64,000 nucleotides of DNA from Bacillus sp. HF117_J1_D (GTDB lineage Bacteria > Bacillota > Bacilli > Bacillales > Bacillaceae_C). This document shows positions 28,432 to 36,958 of the stretch, in pieces (the first letter of the stretch is position 1; every line of letters starts with the position of its first letter). The stretch lies in contig JAABNQ010000002.1 in the NCBI GenBank assembly GCA_009928435.1, positions 1 to 64,000 on the forward strand, written 5' to 3'. The notes beneath the pieces are model-generated. The model was not told the origin of the DNA. It searched no databases and saw only the letters and a list, made by a program, of their open reading frames with translations. The position numbers and the translations under genes were made by a program.

Positions 28432-29253
28432 TTATGAGTTACATTTTTTTTGGATATGAAGAGCTTCATCGGCAAATTTTTTATGTGTTGCTCGAAAAAG
28501 CTTTTCAAACATTTCTCCTTTTTCCTGTTCCATGACCGCAATGCCTTCCCCCGTAATTCCCCCTTTAACGCATACTTTTTCCTGTAAGGTAGGCAATGTA
28601 TAATGCTTCTGTTTTAAAAGCTCCCCTAGTCCGATCAACATATTCTCTGCCAATTTTGTTGCTGTTTCCTCATTAATTTTGGTTTCCACCATAGCGGCTT
28701 CAATCAAACTTCTTGTCAAAAAACTGATAAACGCTGGCCCGCAGCTTACAATATCCGAAGAAACCCGAATAATGCTCTCATCTATTTCAAGTGGGACGGA
28801 TACCTTGGAAAACATCTCCCACAATGTATCTCTCCATTGTTTTTTACAACTGCTTCCAAACGTAAATAAAGACACACCCGCCAAAGCTCTGTTTGTGATG
28901 CTTGGAATAATTCGTGCACAAGATGAACCAACTAGCTGCTCCAGCCAAGGCACTTGGATGGGGCTGGTAATCGAAACAAGACACTTTTCCTCACTGAATA
29001 ATGAGGCCTTTTCCTTTGTCAAAGAAATAATATCCAACGGCTTTACACAAATAAATATAATATTTGATTGCTTGATGACTTCGTCTGGGCTGTTTTCCAC
29101 CGTAATATCTCTATACACTTGTTTAAGCCTGTCGGCTTTAGATTTTGTCCGATTTGTGATCACGAGATCCGAAGGAGAAACCGCTCCGCCAGTGATCAAG
29201 GCCTCTAGAAGAATGGTTCCCATATTTCCAGTTCCAATCATTCCGACCTTCAT
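28432..29253 (-). CDS. comER: Late competence protein ComER (pyrroline-5-carboxylate reductase family)
   Basis: A 273-aa NAD(P)-binding protein with N-terminal GMIGTGNMGTILLEALI and the ProC-like region GPAFISFLTRSLIEAA. In B. subtilis it is the divergent gene next to comEA and has links to competence and sporulation entry; its enzymatic activity is not proven. GGGGGGAACAGC precedes the ATG. It is divergent from comEABC, exactly as in B. subtilis. Confidence 0.9.
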   Translation of the reverse strand: MKVGMIGTGNMGTILLEALITGGAVSPSDLVITNRTKSKADRLKQVYRDITVENSPDEVIKQSNIIFICVKPLDIISLTKEKASLFSEEKCLVSITSPIQVPWLEQLVGSSCARIIPSITNRALAGVSLFTFGSSCKKQWRDTLWEMFSKVSVPLEIDESIIRVSSDIVSCGPAFISFLTRSLIEAAMVETKINEETATKLAENMLIGLGELLKQKHYTLPTLQEKVCVKGGITGEGIAVMEQEKGEMFEKLFRATHKKFADEALHIQKKCNS

Positions 29254-29340
29254 GCTGTTCCCCCCTTTAACTTTTCTATTCCTGACAATCTATGCTTTTA
29301 TAAGAAAGAATATTCATATAAGAAAGGCTGGCGATATGAA

Positions 29341-29961
29341 ATGATATGGCTAGAGAAATATAAAATGCTTTTAATCGGTGGCGTCGTGGCTGCACTTGCA
29401 GTATTTCTTTTTATTAGTAAACCAAAGGAGGAGCTACAAGCAGAGAATGATGATGGTTTACAAGCAATGATGGGGGAGAATACGGAGAAGCCTTTTGAAG
29501 CAGAAGAACAGGAGGGAACTTTCGGCCCTCTCTTTGTTGATGTGAAAGGAGCTGTTTCTGCGCCAGGACTTTATGAGGCTAAGGAGGGGGATCGTATTCT
29601 TGATGCCATTGAGCAAGCTGGGGGTCTGATAAAAACAGCCGATGAAAAGCAGGTGAACTTTGCCCAGAAAGTCCATGACGAAATGGTCATTTATGTACCA
29701 GAAAAAGGAGAGGTCGTCGATGAAGTGTTGCCGGTCATGTCAGACACTTCATCTGCAAAGACAGAAGGAAAAATTAATATTAATCGGGCTGATTTATCTG
29801 AGCTTCAGAACCTTACAGGAGTGGGGCCAGCCAAAGCACAAGCAATTATTGACTATCGAGAGCAGCAAGGGCCTTTCAAAAAGGTGGAAGATATTCAGAA
29901 TGTATCAGGTATAGGGGAAAAAACTTTTGAAAAGCTGCAGGAATCAATCACTGTCAATTGA
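29341..29961 (+). CDS. comEA: Competence protein ComEA (DNA receptor)
   Basis: A 206-aa membrane-anchored DNA-binding protein. A single N-terminal helix (about residues 7-26, KMLLIGGVVAALAVFLFIS) is followed by an SLBB domain (about residues 65-125, VDVKGAVSAPGLYEAKEGDRI) and a C-terminal helix-hairpin-helix pair (INRADLSELQNLTGVGPAKAQAIIDYR, VSGIGEKTFEKL). ComEA binds incoming double-stranded DNA outside the membrane and passes it to ComEC. First gene of comEA-comEB-comEC. Confidence 0.95.
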   Translation: MIWLEKYKMLLIGGVVAALAVFLFISKPKEELQAENDDGLQAMMGENTEKPFEAEEQEGTFGPLFVDVKGAVSAPGLYEAKEGDRILDAIEQAGGLIKTADEKQVNFAQKVHDEMVIYVPEKGEVVDEVLPVMSDTSSAKTEGKININRADLSELQNLTGVGPAKAQAIIDYREQQGPFKKVEDIQNVSGIGEKTFEKLQESITVN

Positions 29962-30015
29962 CTGAAATAGATACAAGCCGATAAACTAAAGAAAACATCA
30001 AAAAGGGAGTAGCAT

Positions 30016-30480
30016 ATGGAAAGAATACCTTGGAAACAGTATTTTATGGCCCAAAGCCATTTATTATCATTCCGAAGCACTTGCACGAGACTGACAGTTG
30101 GAGCGACCATCGTAAGGGATAATAGGATTATCGCAGGGGGATATAACGGATCAATCGCTGGCGGTGTTCACTGTATTGATGAGGGCTGTTATGTGATTGA
30201 TGAACATTGCGTCAGGACGATCCACGCTGAAATGAATGCGATTGTCCAATGCGCCAAATTTGGAGTTCCAACGGATGGAGCGGAAATATACGTCACGCAC
30301 TTCCCGTGTCTGCAATGTACAAAAGGGATTATTCAGGCTGGAATAGAGGCGGTGTATTACGCTGAGAATTACAAAAATCATCCACACGCAATCGAATTGT
30401 TTGAACAAGCGGGGGTTCACATGGAACAGGTGCCGCTGGACAGAGATATTTTCATGAAATTTGCCTATGCAAATCTATAA
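30016..30480 (+). CDS. comEB: ComE operon protein 2, dCMP deaminase family
   Basis: A 154-aa zinc-dependent deaminase. The catalytic HAE is in IHAEMNAI and the zinc cysteines are in PCLQCTK; additional cysteines at GVHC, GCYV and HC suggest the second zinc site of allosteric dCMP deaminases. It makes dUMP from dCMP. Though in the comE operon, it is dispensable for transformation in B. subtilis. It is shorter than the B. subtilis protein. AAAGGGAG precedes the ATG. Confidence 0.93.
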   Translation: MERIPWKQYFMAQSHLLSFRSTCTRLTVGATIVRDNRIIAGGYNGSIAGGVHCIDEGCYVIDEHCVRTIHAEMNAIVQCAKFGVPTDGAEIYVTHFPCLQCTKGIIQAGIEAVYYAENYKNHPHAIELFEQAGVHMEQVPLDRDIFMKFAYANL

Positions 30481-30585
30481 GAAAAGCGCAAGACACCGTA
30501 TTTAGTGACGTACAAACTGCGCCAACAGAATGTTGGTGCGTCGGCGTTGCTACAGGAAGTGCGATCTTAGGCGACGATTCTTCCA
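30481..30585 (+). repeat. Dispersed repeat family B, copy 1
   Basis: This intergenic stretch starts GAAAAGCGCAAG directly at the comEB stop and contains an imperfect hairpin around CGCCAACAGAATGTTGG. Its reverse complement resembles 41219-41328: both share CAGT-TGTACGTC, a GGCGAC/GTCGCC segment and a terminal CTT-CGCTTTTC. It is non-coding and lies between comEB and comEC. Confidence 0.55.
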
Positions 30586-30682
30586 TTGAAATAAAGGAAA
30601 ACGATGAAAGTTTTATCCTTTTTTCCTTTTAAAATAGGGGCTAGAAACTGCCCCTATCATTTCTTTACCAAAGGAGGCAGTT

Positions 30683-32986
30683 ATGTCAGGAAAATGGGTT
30701 TTCATGGCTTTGGCAGCTTTCTCGGGCATTCTTCTGTCTTTTGAGCTGCAGCTGCTATCAATCCTTGTCCTTTCGATCACGATCATTAGGATTGTTTATT
30801 GTGAAAGCTTCAAAATTCTTAGCCTTTACTTTGTCTTTGTGCTGCTATTCTATTTCACCAGTGAGTATACGAAGATTACACATGTTTCTAACTACACATC
30901 TCCTGTGGAACTTCAAGCCGTACTGACCTTCAAAGAATATCCTCAAATTGACGGAAATCGACTCAAAGTGGTCGCTGTTTCTCCTCAAAAAGAAAAATTT
31001 ATGCTACTTTATAAAATTCCTACAGAAAATGAAAAAGACGAATTGGTAAGGAAGTTGCGTGCCGGGACTGTCTGCAAGATGGATGGCAAATTAGTTTTGC
31101 CAGAAGTCAATCGAAATGAGCATGCTTTTAATTATCGACAATATTTGAAAAGAATGAACATCCATTGGATATTTGAGCCGGACAGTATCTCGACTTTTGA
31201 TTGCCATTCAAGCGGTACATCTTTGATGGCCACTTTACAAAACTTGCGTGCATTAGGCGTACAAGTAATTGAGAATGAATTTCCAGAAAAACTGGCTTCC
31301 TATGCCACTGCACTCATTTTCGGTGAAAGGTCGCTTATTTCAGAAGAGGCGGATCAATCATATAAACAACTTGGGGTGGTGCATTTACTTGCTATATCCG
31401 GTCTTCATGTGGGCATCATTGTCGGGAGTGTTTTCTTTTTGTGTATATGGGTGGGGATGACGAGAGAGGCCGTCTTTTGGACGCTTCTTTTTCTTCTGCC
31501 GGTATATGCAGTCTTGAGTGGCGGCAACCCTCCTGTAATTAGGGCAGTCATAATGGCTATTCTGCTTTTATCGGCAAATAGATGGCGGCTTCCGCTCTCC
31601 ACACTGGATATTTTTTCACTTAGTTTCATGTTGTTTCTTTTATTTGACCCATTATTGATTTATCATATTGGTTTTCAGCTTTCCTTTGCAGTCAGCTTTG
31701 CATTGACCGTATCATCTGCCTATTTTCTCCAACAAAAAAACCATGTCCTTTTACAAATGCTAAACATATCGCTCATTTCCATGCTTTCCTCATTGCCCAT
31801 TCTTTCTTATCATTTTTACGAATTTTCCTTGATCAGTATCGCGGCAAATCTGTTATTCGTGCCGTTTTATACGATCATCTTATTACCGGCTGTTTTCTTG
31901 CTTTTCGCTGTTTCTTTGATAAAATTACCGTTTTTTGATTTTGTGGCTGGAGCTCTTGACAAGGTTGTACATGTTTCAGAGAAAATGGCGTCAGCAGCCG
32001 GATCGATGCCTTATTCAATGCATTTGACGGGAAAGCCCTCGTCTCTCAGCATGATTTTCATTGTGGGCGGCATCTTGATTTTTTTCGTATTGAGGGAAAG
32101 GAAGGTCTCTCCTCTAAAATGCGCTTTACCTCTTCTTCTTATTTTAACTGTTCATTCTGTATGCCAGAAGTATTCTCCATATGGGGAAGTGGTTTTCATT
32201 GATGTAGGGCAGGGCGACAGTATTTTGATCAAGCTTCCTTACAATCGCGGAGTCTACATGATTGACACGGGCGGACAGCTCGACTTCCCTGTTGCCGAAT
32301 GGCAGGAGAGAAGGAAGCCGTTCAAGGTAGGAAGAGATACGCTCCTTCCTTTTTTAAAGAGTAAAGGGATCAGTCGGATTGATCAATTAATTTTAACCCA
32401 TAGTGATGCTGATCATATCGGAGCAGCTGATGAACTGATTGGTGAGCTGAAAATTGGTGAAATTTTAATCAGTCCAAATTCCTGGAAAAAACCGATGATG
32501 GCGGATATTATAAATCATGCTTTTAAAGAAAAGGTAAAGGTGAAAGAAGTAAAAGCCGGATATAGGTGGAAAAATAAATCAGGTTCATTTTATTTCATTT
32601 ATCCATTTGATGATGAATACGAAGGGAATGATGATTCAATTGTTCTGTATGCTTCTTTTGGAGGGCTTAGCTGGCTGTTTACCGGTGACTTGGAGAAAGG
32701 GGGCGAACAGGAAATGATATCTGCGTACGGCCATCTGGATGTTGATGTGTTAAAAGTGGGGCATCATGGCAGTCGAGGATCGTCCAGCGAGCCTTTCATT
32801 CAAATGACAAGCCCTGAATATGCTGTTATTTCAGCTGGGAAATCAAACAGGTACGGCCATCCACATGCTGAAGTCCTGGACATTTTGGAGGCAGAAAATG
32901 CACAAGTATTACGAACGGATGAGTCCGGTGCGATCCACTTTCGATTTACATCCAAAGGGGGAACCTTTAAGACGGTGCTACCATAA
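30683..32986 (+). CDS. comEC: DNA internalization channel ComEC/Rec2
   Basis: A 767-aa polytopic membrane protein that carries single-stranded DNA across the membrane. It has N-terminal helices, an OB-like DUF4131 region (about residues 60-170), a Competence-domain helix bundle (HLLAISGLHVGIIVG, GGNPPVIRAVIMA) and a C-terminal metallo-beta-lactamase domain. That domain contains FIDVGQGDSILI, LTHSDADHIGA, FTGDLEKGGEQE and KVGHHGSRGSS, a plausible nuclease for the non-transported strand. GGAGG precedes the ATG. The frame is intact. Confidence 0.96.
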   Translation: MSGKWVFMALAAFSGILLSFELQLLSILVLSITIIRIVYCESFKILSLYFVFVLLFYFTSEYTKITHVSNYTSPVELQAVLTFKEYPQIDGNRLKVVAVSPQKEKFMLLYKIPTENEKDELVRKLRAGTVCKMDGKLVLPEVNRNEHAFNYRQYLKRMNIHWIFEPDSISTFDCHSSGTSLMATLQNLRALGVQVIENEFPEKLASYATALIFGERSLISEEADQSYKQLGVVHLLAISGLHVGIIVGSVFFLCIWVGMTREAVFWTLLFLLPVYAVLSGGNPPVIRAVIMAILLLSANRWRLPLSTLDIFSLSFMLFLLFDPLLIYHIGFQLSFAVSFALTVSSAYFLQQKNHVLLQMLNISLISMLSSLPILSYHFYEFSLISIAANLLFVPFYTIILLPAVFLLFAVSLIKLPFFDFVAGALDKVVHVSEKMASAAGSMPYSMHLTGKPSSLSMIFIVGGILIFFVLRERKVSPLKCALPLLLILTVHSVCQKYSPYGEVVFIDVGQGDSILIKLPYNRGVYMIDTGGQLDFPVAEWQERRKPFKVGRDTLLPFLKSKGISRIDQLILTHSDADHIGAADELIGELKIGEILISPNSWKKPMMADIINHAFKEKVKVKEVKAGYRWKNKSGSFYFIYPFDDEYEGNDDSIVLYASFGGLSWLFTGDLEKGGEQEMISAYGHLDVDVLKVGHHGSRGSSSEPFIQMTSPEYAVISAGKSNRYGHPHAEVLDILEAENAQVLRTDESGAIHFRFTSKGGTFKTVLP

Positions 32987-33031
32987 GATAGACGTGAAGT
33001 CCTTAAAGAGGATATTCAACACGCCCATAAG

Positions 33032-33070
33032 AAAAAGAAGAAGCGTGCTTTTACGCAAACTTCTTCTTTC
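33032..33070. terminator. Terminator between comEC and yqzM
   Basis: AAAGAAGAAG and CTTCTTCTTT form a 10-bp stem around GCGTGCTTTTACGC, itself a small hairpin. A-rich on the left and T-rich on the right, it could serve both convergent genes. Confidence 0.65.
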
Positions 33071-33120
33071 TTGGATGAATAATTGCACAAAAACTTGTTT
33101 CTCTACACGCCTTCTTAAGA

Positions 33121-33267
33121 TTACTTTCCGAGCACTTCGATTACTGTGCCAATCACAAAAATGGCTGTGAAGAATACAAATGATACTACGAAACCAACTC
33201 CTGAATCGACAGCATCATTACGCGTGGACTGTACATTTTGTTCAAATTCGAATTCAGATTCTCTCAC
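33121..33267 (-). CDS. yqzM: Small membrane protein YqzM
   Basis: A 48-aa protein with GTG start preceded by AGGAGGGG. The sequence EQNVQSTRNDAVDSGVGFVV is close to B. subtilis YqzM, followed by a single C-terminal membrane helix (VVSFVFFTAIFVIGTVIEVL). It lies between comEC and holA on the opposite strand, as in B. subtilis. Function unknown. Confidence 0.85.
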   Translation of the reverse strand: MRESEFEFEQNVQSTRNDAVDSGVGFVVSFVFFTAIFVIGTVIEVLGK

Positions 33268-33452
33268 AACTACCCCTCCTATTTCCACTATAGTATAGAT
33301 GAAGCTTTTAAAAAAATCCACTTTCCTTTTACCTCAGTTGACAAGAGTTGACACATATACTTTTTTCGCATGTGGTCAAACTATCTTTACGGACGTTACT
33401 CCGCTTTTGAATGAGTGTCCTAGGCCTCGTTTAAAGGCGTTCAATATAGATT

Positions 33453-33487
33453 AGGGGGCTTTGGCTTTTATGGGAAAGCCCCCTTTG
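33453..33487 (+). terminator. Strong terminator without an obvious upstream gene
   Basis: AGGGGGCTTT pairs with AAAGCCCCCT around GGCTTTTATGGG, followed by TTGCCTCTTG. On the + strand no coding gene precedes it, because comEC already has a terminator 380 bp earlier. The 33270-33450 stretch has two TTGACA boxes (33338-33343 and 33348-33353), but neither has a good -10 at normal spacing. Confidence 0.6.
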
Positions 33488-33491
33488 CCTC

Positions 33492-33520
33492 TTGTCAAAT
33501 TTCTTCTCTTTCCTTACGAT
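33492..33520 (+). promoter_or_regulatory. Probable sigma-A promoter of holA
   Basis: TTGTCA at 33492-33497, a 17-bp spacer and TACGAT at 33515-33520, 40 bp before the holA start. Confidence 0.5.
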
Positions 33521-33560
33521 AATATTGAGCCTAAAGTCAGGAAAGTGAGAAGAATATCGT

Positions 33561-34580
33561 ATGAGCATAATGAGAAATATTAGAAACAAAAGATTTTCGT
33601 CAATATATTTATTATACGGAACGCAAAGCTTTTTAATCAATGACATAAAGCAAAAACTGATGGCGAACGTGTTAACGAATGACAGTGAAGAATTTAATTA
33701 CTCAGTTTATGATCTTGGAGAAACACCGGTGGAGCTTGCCATTGAGGATGCAGAAACTTATCCGTTCATGGGTGAAAAAAAGCTGGTAATTTTACAAAAT
33801 CCTTTATTTTTAACGGCGGGGAAGCAAAAAGAAAAGGTAGAGCATGATTTAAAAAAGCTGGAGAAATATTTAACCGATCCTGCCCCGTACACAGTAATGG
33901 TATTCATTGCTGATTATGAAAAACTGGACGAACGGAAAAAAATCACGAAACTGCTCAAAAAAACTGCAGAAGTTTTTGAGGCAAAACCATTTAACGAACC
34001 TCAGCTAAAAAACTGGATTAAAGAGCGTGCTGTATTCCATCATGCGCAAATCGAGGAATCAGCAGTTGATATATTGCTGTTCATGGTCGGAAATGACTTA
34101 ATGGTATTGAATGAGGAACTGATTAAATTATCTTTGAATGTTGGAGAGGAAGGTTTAATCACTGAAGAAATAGTTAAAAGCCTTATCTCAAGATCTTTAG
34201 AACAGAATGTGTTTGCTTTGACAGAGAGTTTTATCAATAAGGAAAGCGAAGAGACCTTTCGAATTTATTATGATTTGATGAAACAAAACGAAGAGCCGAT
34301 TAAAATATTATCTCTCATTGCGGGCCAGTTTAGACTCATTTATCAGGTAAAGGAGTTGACAGGGAGAGGATACAATCAAAAGCATGCAGCTGGATTGTTG
34401 AAGGTCCATCCTTATCGAGTGAAATTGGCGGCAGCCCATGCGGCTTCCTTTTCAAACGATGAGTTGAAGAAAATCATAGACTTGATAGCAGAATGCGACT
34501 TCAAATTAAAGACTGGCGGACTGGATCGGTCAGTCGCAGTGGAATTATTATTGATGCAAATTTTGAAGGGGAAGTCGTAA
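33561..34580 (+). CDS. holA: DNA polymerase III subunit delta
   Basis: A 339-aa clamp-loader delta subunit (B. subtilis YqeN), which opens the beta sliding clamp. The N-terminal region IYLLYGTQSFLINDIKQKL and EDAETYPFMGEKKLVILQNP is typical, as is the C-terminal AAA collar region EEPIKILSLIAGQFRLIYQVKEL. ATG 33561 or 33570 could be used; the ribosome binding site is weak. Convergent with rpsT. Confidence 0.94.
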   Translation: MSIMRNIRNKRFSSIYLLYGTQSFLINDIKQKLMANVLTNDSEEFNYSVYDLGETPVELAIEDAETYPFMGEKKLVILQNPLFLTAGKQKEKVEHDLKKLEKYLTDPAPYTVMVFIADYEKLDERKKITKLLKKTAEVFEAKPFNEPQLKNWIKERAVFHHAQIEESAVDILLFMVGNDLMVLNEELIKLSLNVGEEGLITEEIVKSLISRSLEQNVFALTESFINKESEETFRIYYDLMKQNEEPIKILSLIAGQFRLIYQVKELTGRGYNQKHAAGLLKVHPYRVKLAAAHAASFSNDELKKIIDLIAECDFKLKTGGLDRSVAVELLLMQILKGKS

Positions 34581-34646
34581 AAAGTACAGGCGGGGATTTG
34601 CAGCACATATAAATGGTAATAGATTTTTATCATTTCCTATACCACG

Positions 34647-34677
34647 AAAAAAACGACCCTGAACAGGTCGTTTTTAA
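34647..34677. terminator. Bidirectional terminator between holA and rpsT
   Basis: AAAAACGACC and GGTCGTTTTT form a perfect 10-bp stem with a seven-base loop; it abuts the rpsT stop. Confidence 0.88.
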
Positions 34678-34941
34678 TTATGCAGTAATGGCACTGAGCT
34701 TTTTAGCCAAGCGCGCTTTTTGACGGTTGGCTGTATTTTTATGGATGATTCCTTTTGTGACAGCTTTGTCTAATTGCTTGACTGCACTTTTGAACAGTTC
34801 TTTTGCATTTTCGTCATTTTGAGCTGCAGCAGCTTCAAATTTTTTGACAGCTGTACGCATGGATGATTTAAATGCTGCATTTTGTTCGTTTTTATATTCA
34901 TTGATTTTCACACGTTTAATCGCAGATTTAATGTTTGGCAT
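34678..34941 (-). CDS. rpsT: 30S ribosomal protein S20
   Basis: An 87-aa, Lys/Arg/Ala-rich helical protein beginning [12 protein letters not shown] and ending [10 protein letters not shown], which binds 16S rRNA. The ATG at 34941 follows GGAGGTGAACGA. A longer in-frame reading upstream is not needed. Convergent with holA as in B. subtilis. Confidence 0.96.
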   Translation of the reverse strand: MPNIKSAIKRVKINEYKNEQNAAFKSSMRTAVKKFEAAAAQNDENAKELFKSAVKQLDKAVTKGIIHKNTANRQKARLAKKLSAITA

Positions 34942-34999
34942 TTCGTTCACCTCCCAAGACTTTTCGGTTTGCCCATTCGTTATCCAATAGAACAAGAGT

Positions 35000-35028
35000 A
35001 TTTTACCAAACGGGCTCTAATATTGCAA
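35000..35028 (-). promoter_or_regulatory. Sigma-A promoter of rpsT
   Basis: Reading on the minus strand, TTGCAA (35028-35023) is separated by exactly 17 bp from TAAAAT (35005-35000). The -35 box sits at the very edge of the repeat at 35027-35176. Confidence 0.7.
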
Positions 35029-35176
35029 TAATCAAATGCGCTTTGGTGTATTTACGCCCAGATTGTATCGAGGTTAAGCTCGATACATTTCCTGGAAATC
35101 TGTGGCGTCCGCCGGAGGCTTTGACTTTATTCAGCTAGGGTTGCCTCCCACTGAATGGAATACCCATATGCATTTA
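35027..35176 (-). repeat. Dispersed repeat family A, longest copy
   Basis: A non-coding element of about 150 bp in the rpsT-gpr gap. Its two ends recur elsewhere in the window (6863-6889 and 24845-24889). Ends carry AATGC/GCATT, a weak terminal inverted repeat. Inside are a perfect 8-bp hairpin GTATCGAG/CTCGATAC (35065-35086) and a GGAGGC/GCCTCC stem (35114-35148). No ORF or transposase is present, so it resembles a miniature mobile or structured RNA element. Confidence 0.7.
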
Positions 35177-35301
35177 TTTTACCACTTCCAGAAGTGGGAG
35201 ATTTCTGCTAAATAAAAATCCGGCCCTCTTCTGTGAATGAACCGTTACAAGAACGGAGAAGATGAATGGTAAAGCGACCAGCAAGGGAGGTATCTTGTCC
35301 A

Positions 35302-36414
35302 TTGAAAGAAAATGAATTGGATTTAAGCCGGTTTTCAGTTAGGACTGATTTAGCGAAAGAAGCATTTGAAATGGCTGTTGATCAATTGGAAAAGGAACAA
35401 CAGCGTGAAATAAACGGCGTTACGGTTGAAGAACGGGAGCAGGACGGCGTAACGATTTCCTCTGTCAACATAACGCCGGAAGGTGAAGAGCAGATTGGTA
35501 AAAAGGCCGGTAATTATTTAACGATTGAAGTGCAAGGAATTCGGAACCAGGACACTGTCCTCCAGCAAAAAGTTCAAGAAATTTTTGCGGCGGAGTTCAG
35601 TCGTTTTTTAACAATGCTTGATATATCAAAATCAGCAAGTTGTCTAGTTGTAGGCCTAGGCAACTGGAATGTAACACCTGATTCGCTTGGACCAAGGGTT
35701 TGTGAAAATTTAATCATCACGAGGCATCTCTATGAACTTGAAGCGCAGAATGTGGAGGAAGGCTACCGATCTGTCAGCTCCATTTCTCCCGGGGTGATGG
35801 GCATCACAGGCATTGAGACAAGCGATATCATTTTTGGCGTGGCTGAAAAATCAAAGCCCAATTTCATTATCGCAATCGATGCGCTGGCATCTCGTTCTAT
35901 TGAACGGGTCAATTCAACAGTCCAAATTTCAGATACGGGTATCCATCCGGGTTCAGGAGTCGGCAACAAAAGAAAGGAATTAAGCAGGGAAACGTTAGGA
36001 ATTCCAGTCATTTCTATTGGTGTACCGACAGTGGTCGATGCAGTTACCATTACAAGTGATACGATTGACTATATTTTGAAACACTTTGGAAGGGAAATGA
36101 AAGAATCTGATCAGCCATCAAGATCTTTGGCGCCAGCGGGCCTGACTTTTGGCAAAAAGAAGAAGCTGACAGAACAGGATTTACCAGGCGAGGATCAAAG
36201 GAAAAGTTTTATGGGGATTGTAGGGATGCTGGAGGATGAAGAAAAAAGAAGATTGATTCAGGAGGTTCTGGCACCTTTGGGTCATAATCTGATGGTGACA
36301 CCCAAAGAGGTAGATGTATTTATTGAAGATATGGCCAACCTAATAGCTGCAGGTTTAAATGCGGCACTTCATGTATCTGTTGATCAAAATGATGCCGGCT
36401 TTAAAACACGGTGA
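35302..36414 (+). CDS. gpr: Germination protease GPR
   Basis: A 370-aa zymogen of the spore protease that degrades small acid-soluble proteins at germination. Conserved parts are [67 protein letters not shown] and [24 protein letters not shown] 35302 is chosen since GGGAGG is about 11 nt upstream and the start [17 protein letters not shown] matches the family pro-region. It would be made in the forespore. spoIIP, which follows it in B. subtilis, is missing. Confidence 0.95.
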   Translation: MKENELDLSRFSVRTDLAKEAFEMAVDQLEKEQQREINGVTVEEREQDGVTISSVNITPEGEEQIGKKAGNYLTIEVQGIRNQDTVLQQKVQEIFAAEFSRFLTMLDISKSASCLVVGLGNWNVTPDSLGPRVCENLIITRHLYELEAQNVEEGYRSVSSISPGVMGITGIETSDIIFGVAEKSKPNFIIAIDALASRSIERVNSTVQISDTGIHPGSGVGNKRKELSRETLGIPVISIGVPTVVDAVTITSDTIDYILKHFGREMKESDQPSRSLAPAGLTFGKKKKLTEQDLPGEDQRKSFMGIVGMLEDEEKRRLIQEVLAPLGHNLMVTPKEVDVFIEDMANLIAAGLNAALHVSVDQNDAGFKTR

Positions 36415-36492
36415 TAGACTTGCTGTTCTATTAACACTCTCATTTACATAAAATAATTAATAGATGAGGCGGAGACGGGGGGTGACCGGAGT

Positions 36493-36837
36493 TTGGCTAA
36501 ATTTATCTTCAAATTATTGTTTTTGTTGATGGTTCTCTTTATAGGGGTTTTTATCGGTATGGAAAAGGCTCACCAAGGAATGCAGGGGATGAAGGGGTAC
36601 GAAGATACGGCACTTCCGCCTCCGGTCCATTTAAGTGAGGGTGAGGATGGAAAAATGGAGGCAGCGCTTTTGGGGAATGAAATCAACCATGCGGAGGATC
36701 TTGCTGAGAAAAAGAAAGAGCTAGAGGATCTCGAAACGTTCAACTTTTTCTCTTCTTTGGGAAAAACGCTGGCATCCTCGGTAAAAGCGATGGCAAAATT
36801 TTTAATTGATTTTTTTATGAATCTTTTTAAAGGATAA
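36493..36837 (+). CDS. yqxA: DUF3679 family protein (YqxA-like)
   Basis: A 114-aa membrane protein with an N-terminal helix (about residues 4-22, FIFKLLFLLMVLFIGVFIG), the conserved GMEKAHQGMQGMKGYED stretch, an acidic middle and a C-terminal amphipathic or membrane helix. YqxA lies downstream of gpr-spoIIP in B. subtilis; here it follows gpr directly. TTG start after GGGGGGTGA. No known function; sporulation expression is inferred from context. Confidence 0.78.
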   Translation: MAKFIFKLLFLLMVLFIGVFIGMEKAHQGMQGMKGYEDTALPPPVHLSEGEDGKMEAALLGNEINHAEDLAEKKKELEDLETFNFFSSLGKTLASSVKAMAKFLIDFFMNLFKG

Positions 36838-36862
36838 AAATACTGGATCTGCACGAAAAATG

Positions 36863-36890
36863 GCGCATATTTTTATATGTGCTTTTTTTT
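36863..36890 (+). terminator. Terminator after yqxA
   Basis: GCGCATAT/ATATGTGC (one G-T pair) with a TTTT loop and an eight-T tail. Confidence 0.82.
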
Positions 36891-36917
36891 GTGAATTGAG
36901 ACCAGTGCTGATATAAT
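36889..36917 (+). promoter_or_regulatory. Sigma-A promoter of lepA
   Basis: TTGTGA at 36889-36894, a 17-bp spacer and a perfect TATAAT at 36912-36917, 42 bp before lepA. It overlaps the T-run of the preceding terminator. Confidence 0.72.
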
Positions 36918-36958
36918 CTAACCTAGTGGACATGTGCCTATTAACAGGAGTGAAAAAA

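Noticed and set aside
29254-29340. ComK boxes between comER and comEA
   Set aside because: I searched for AAAA-N5-TTTT pairs and found none convincing, so no competence promoter is claimed.
28679-29344. 221-codon frame opposite comER
   Set aside because: comER has full motif support and ribosome binding site; the opposite frame has none and shows no recognisable domain.
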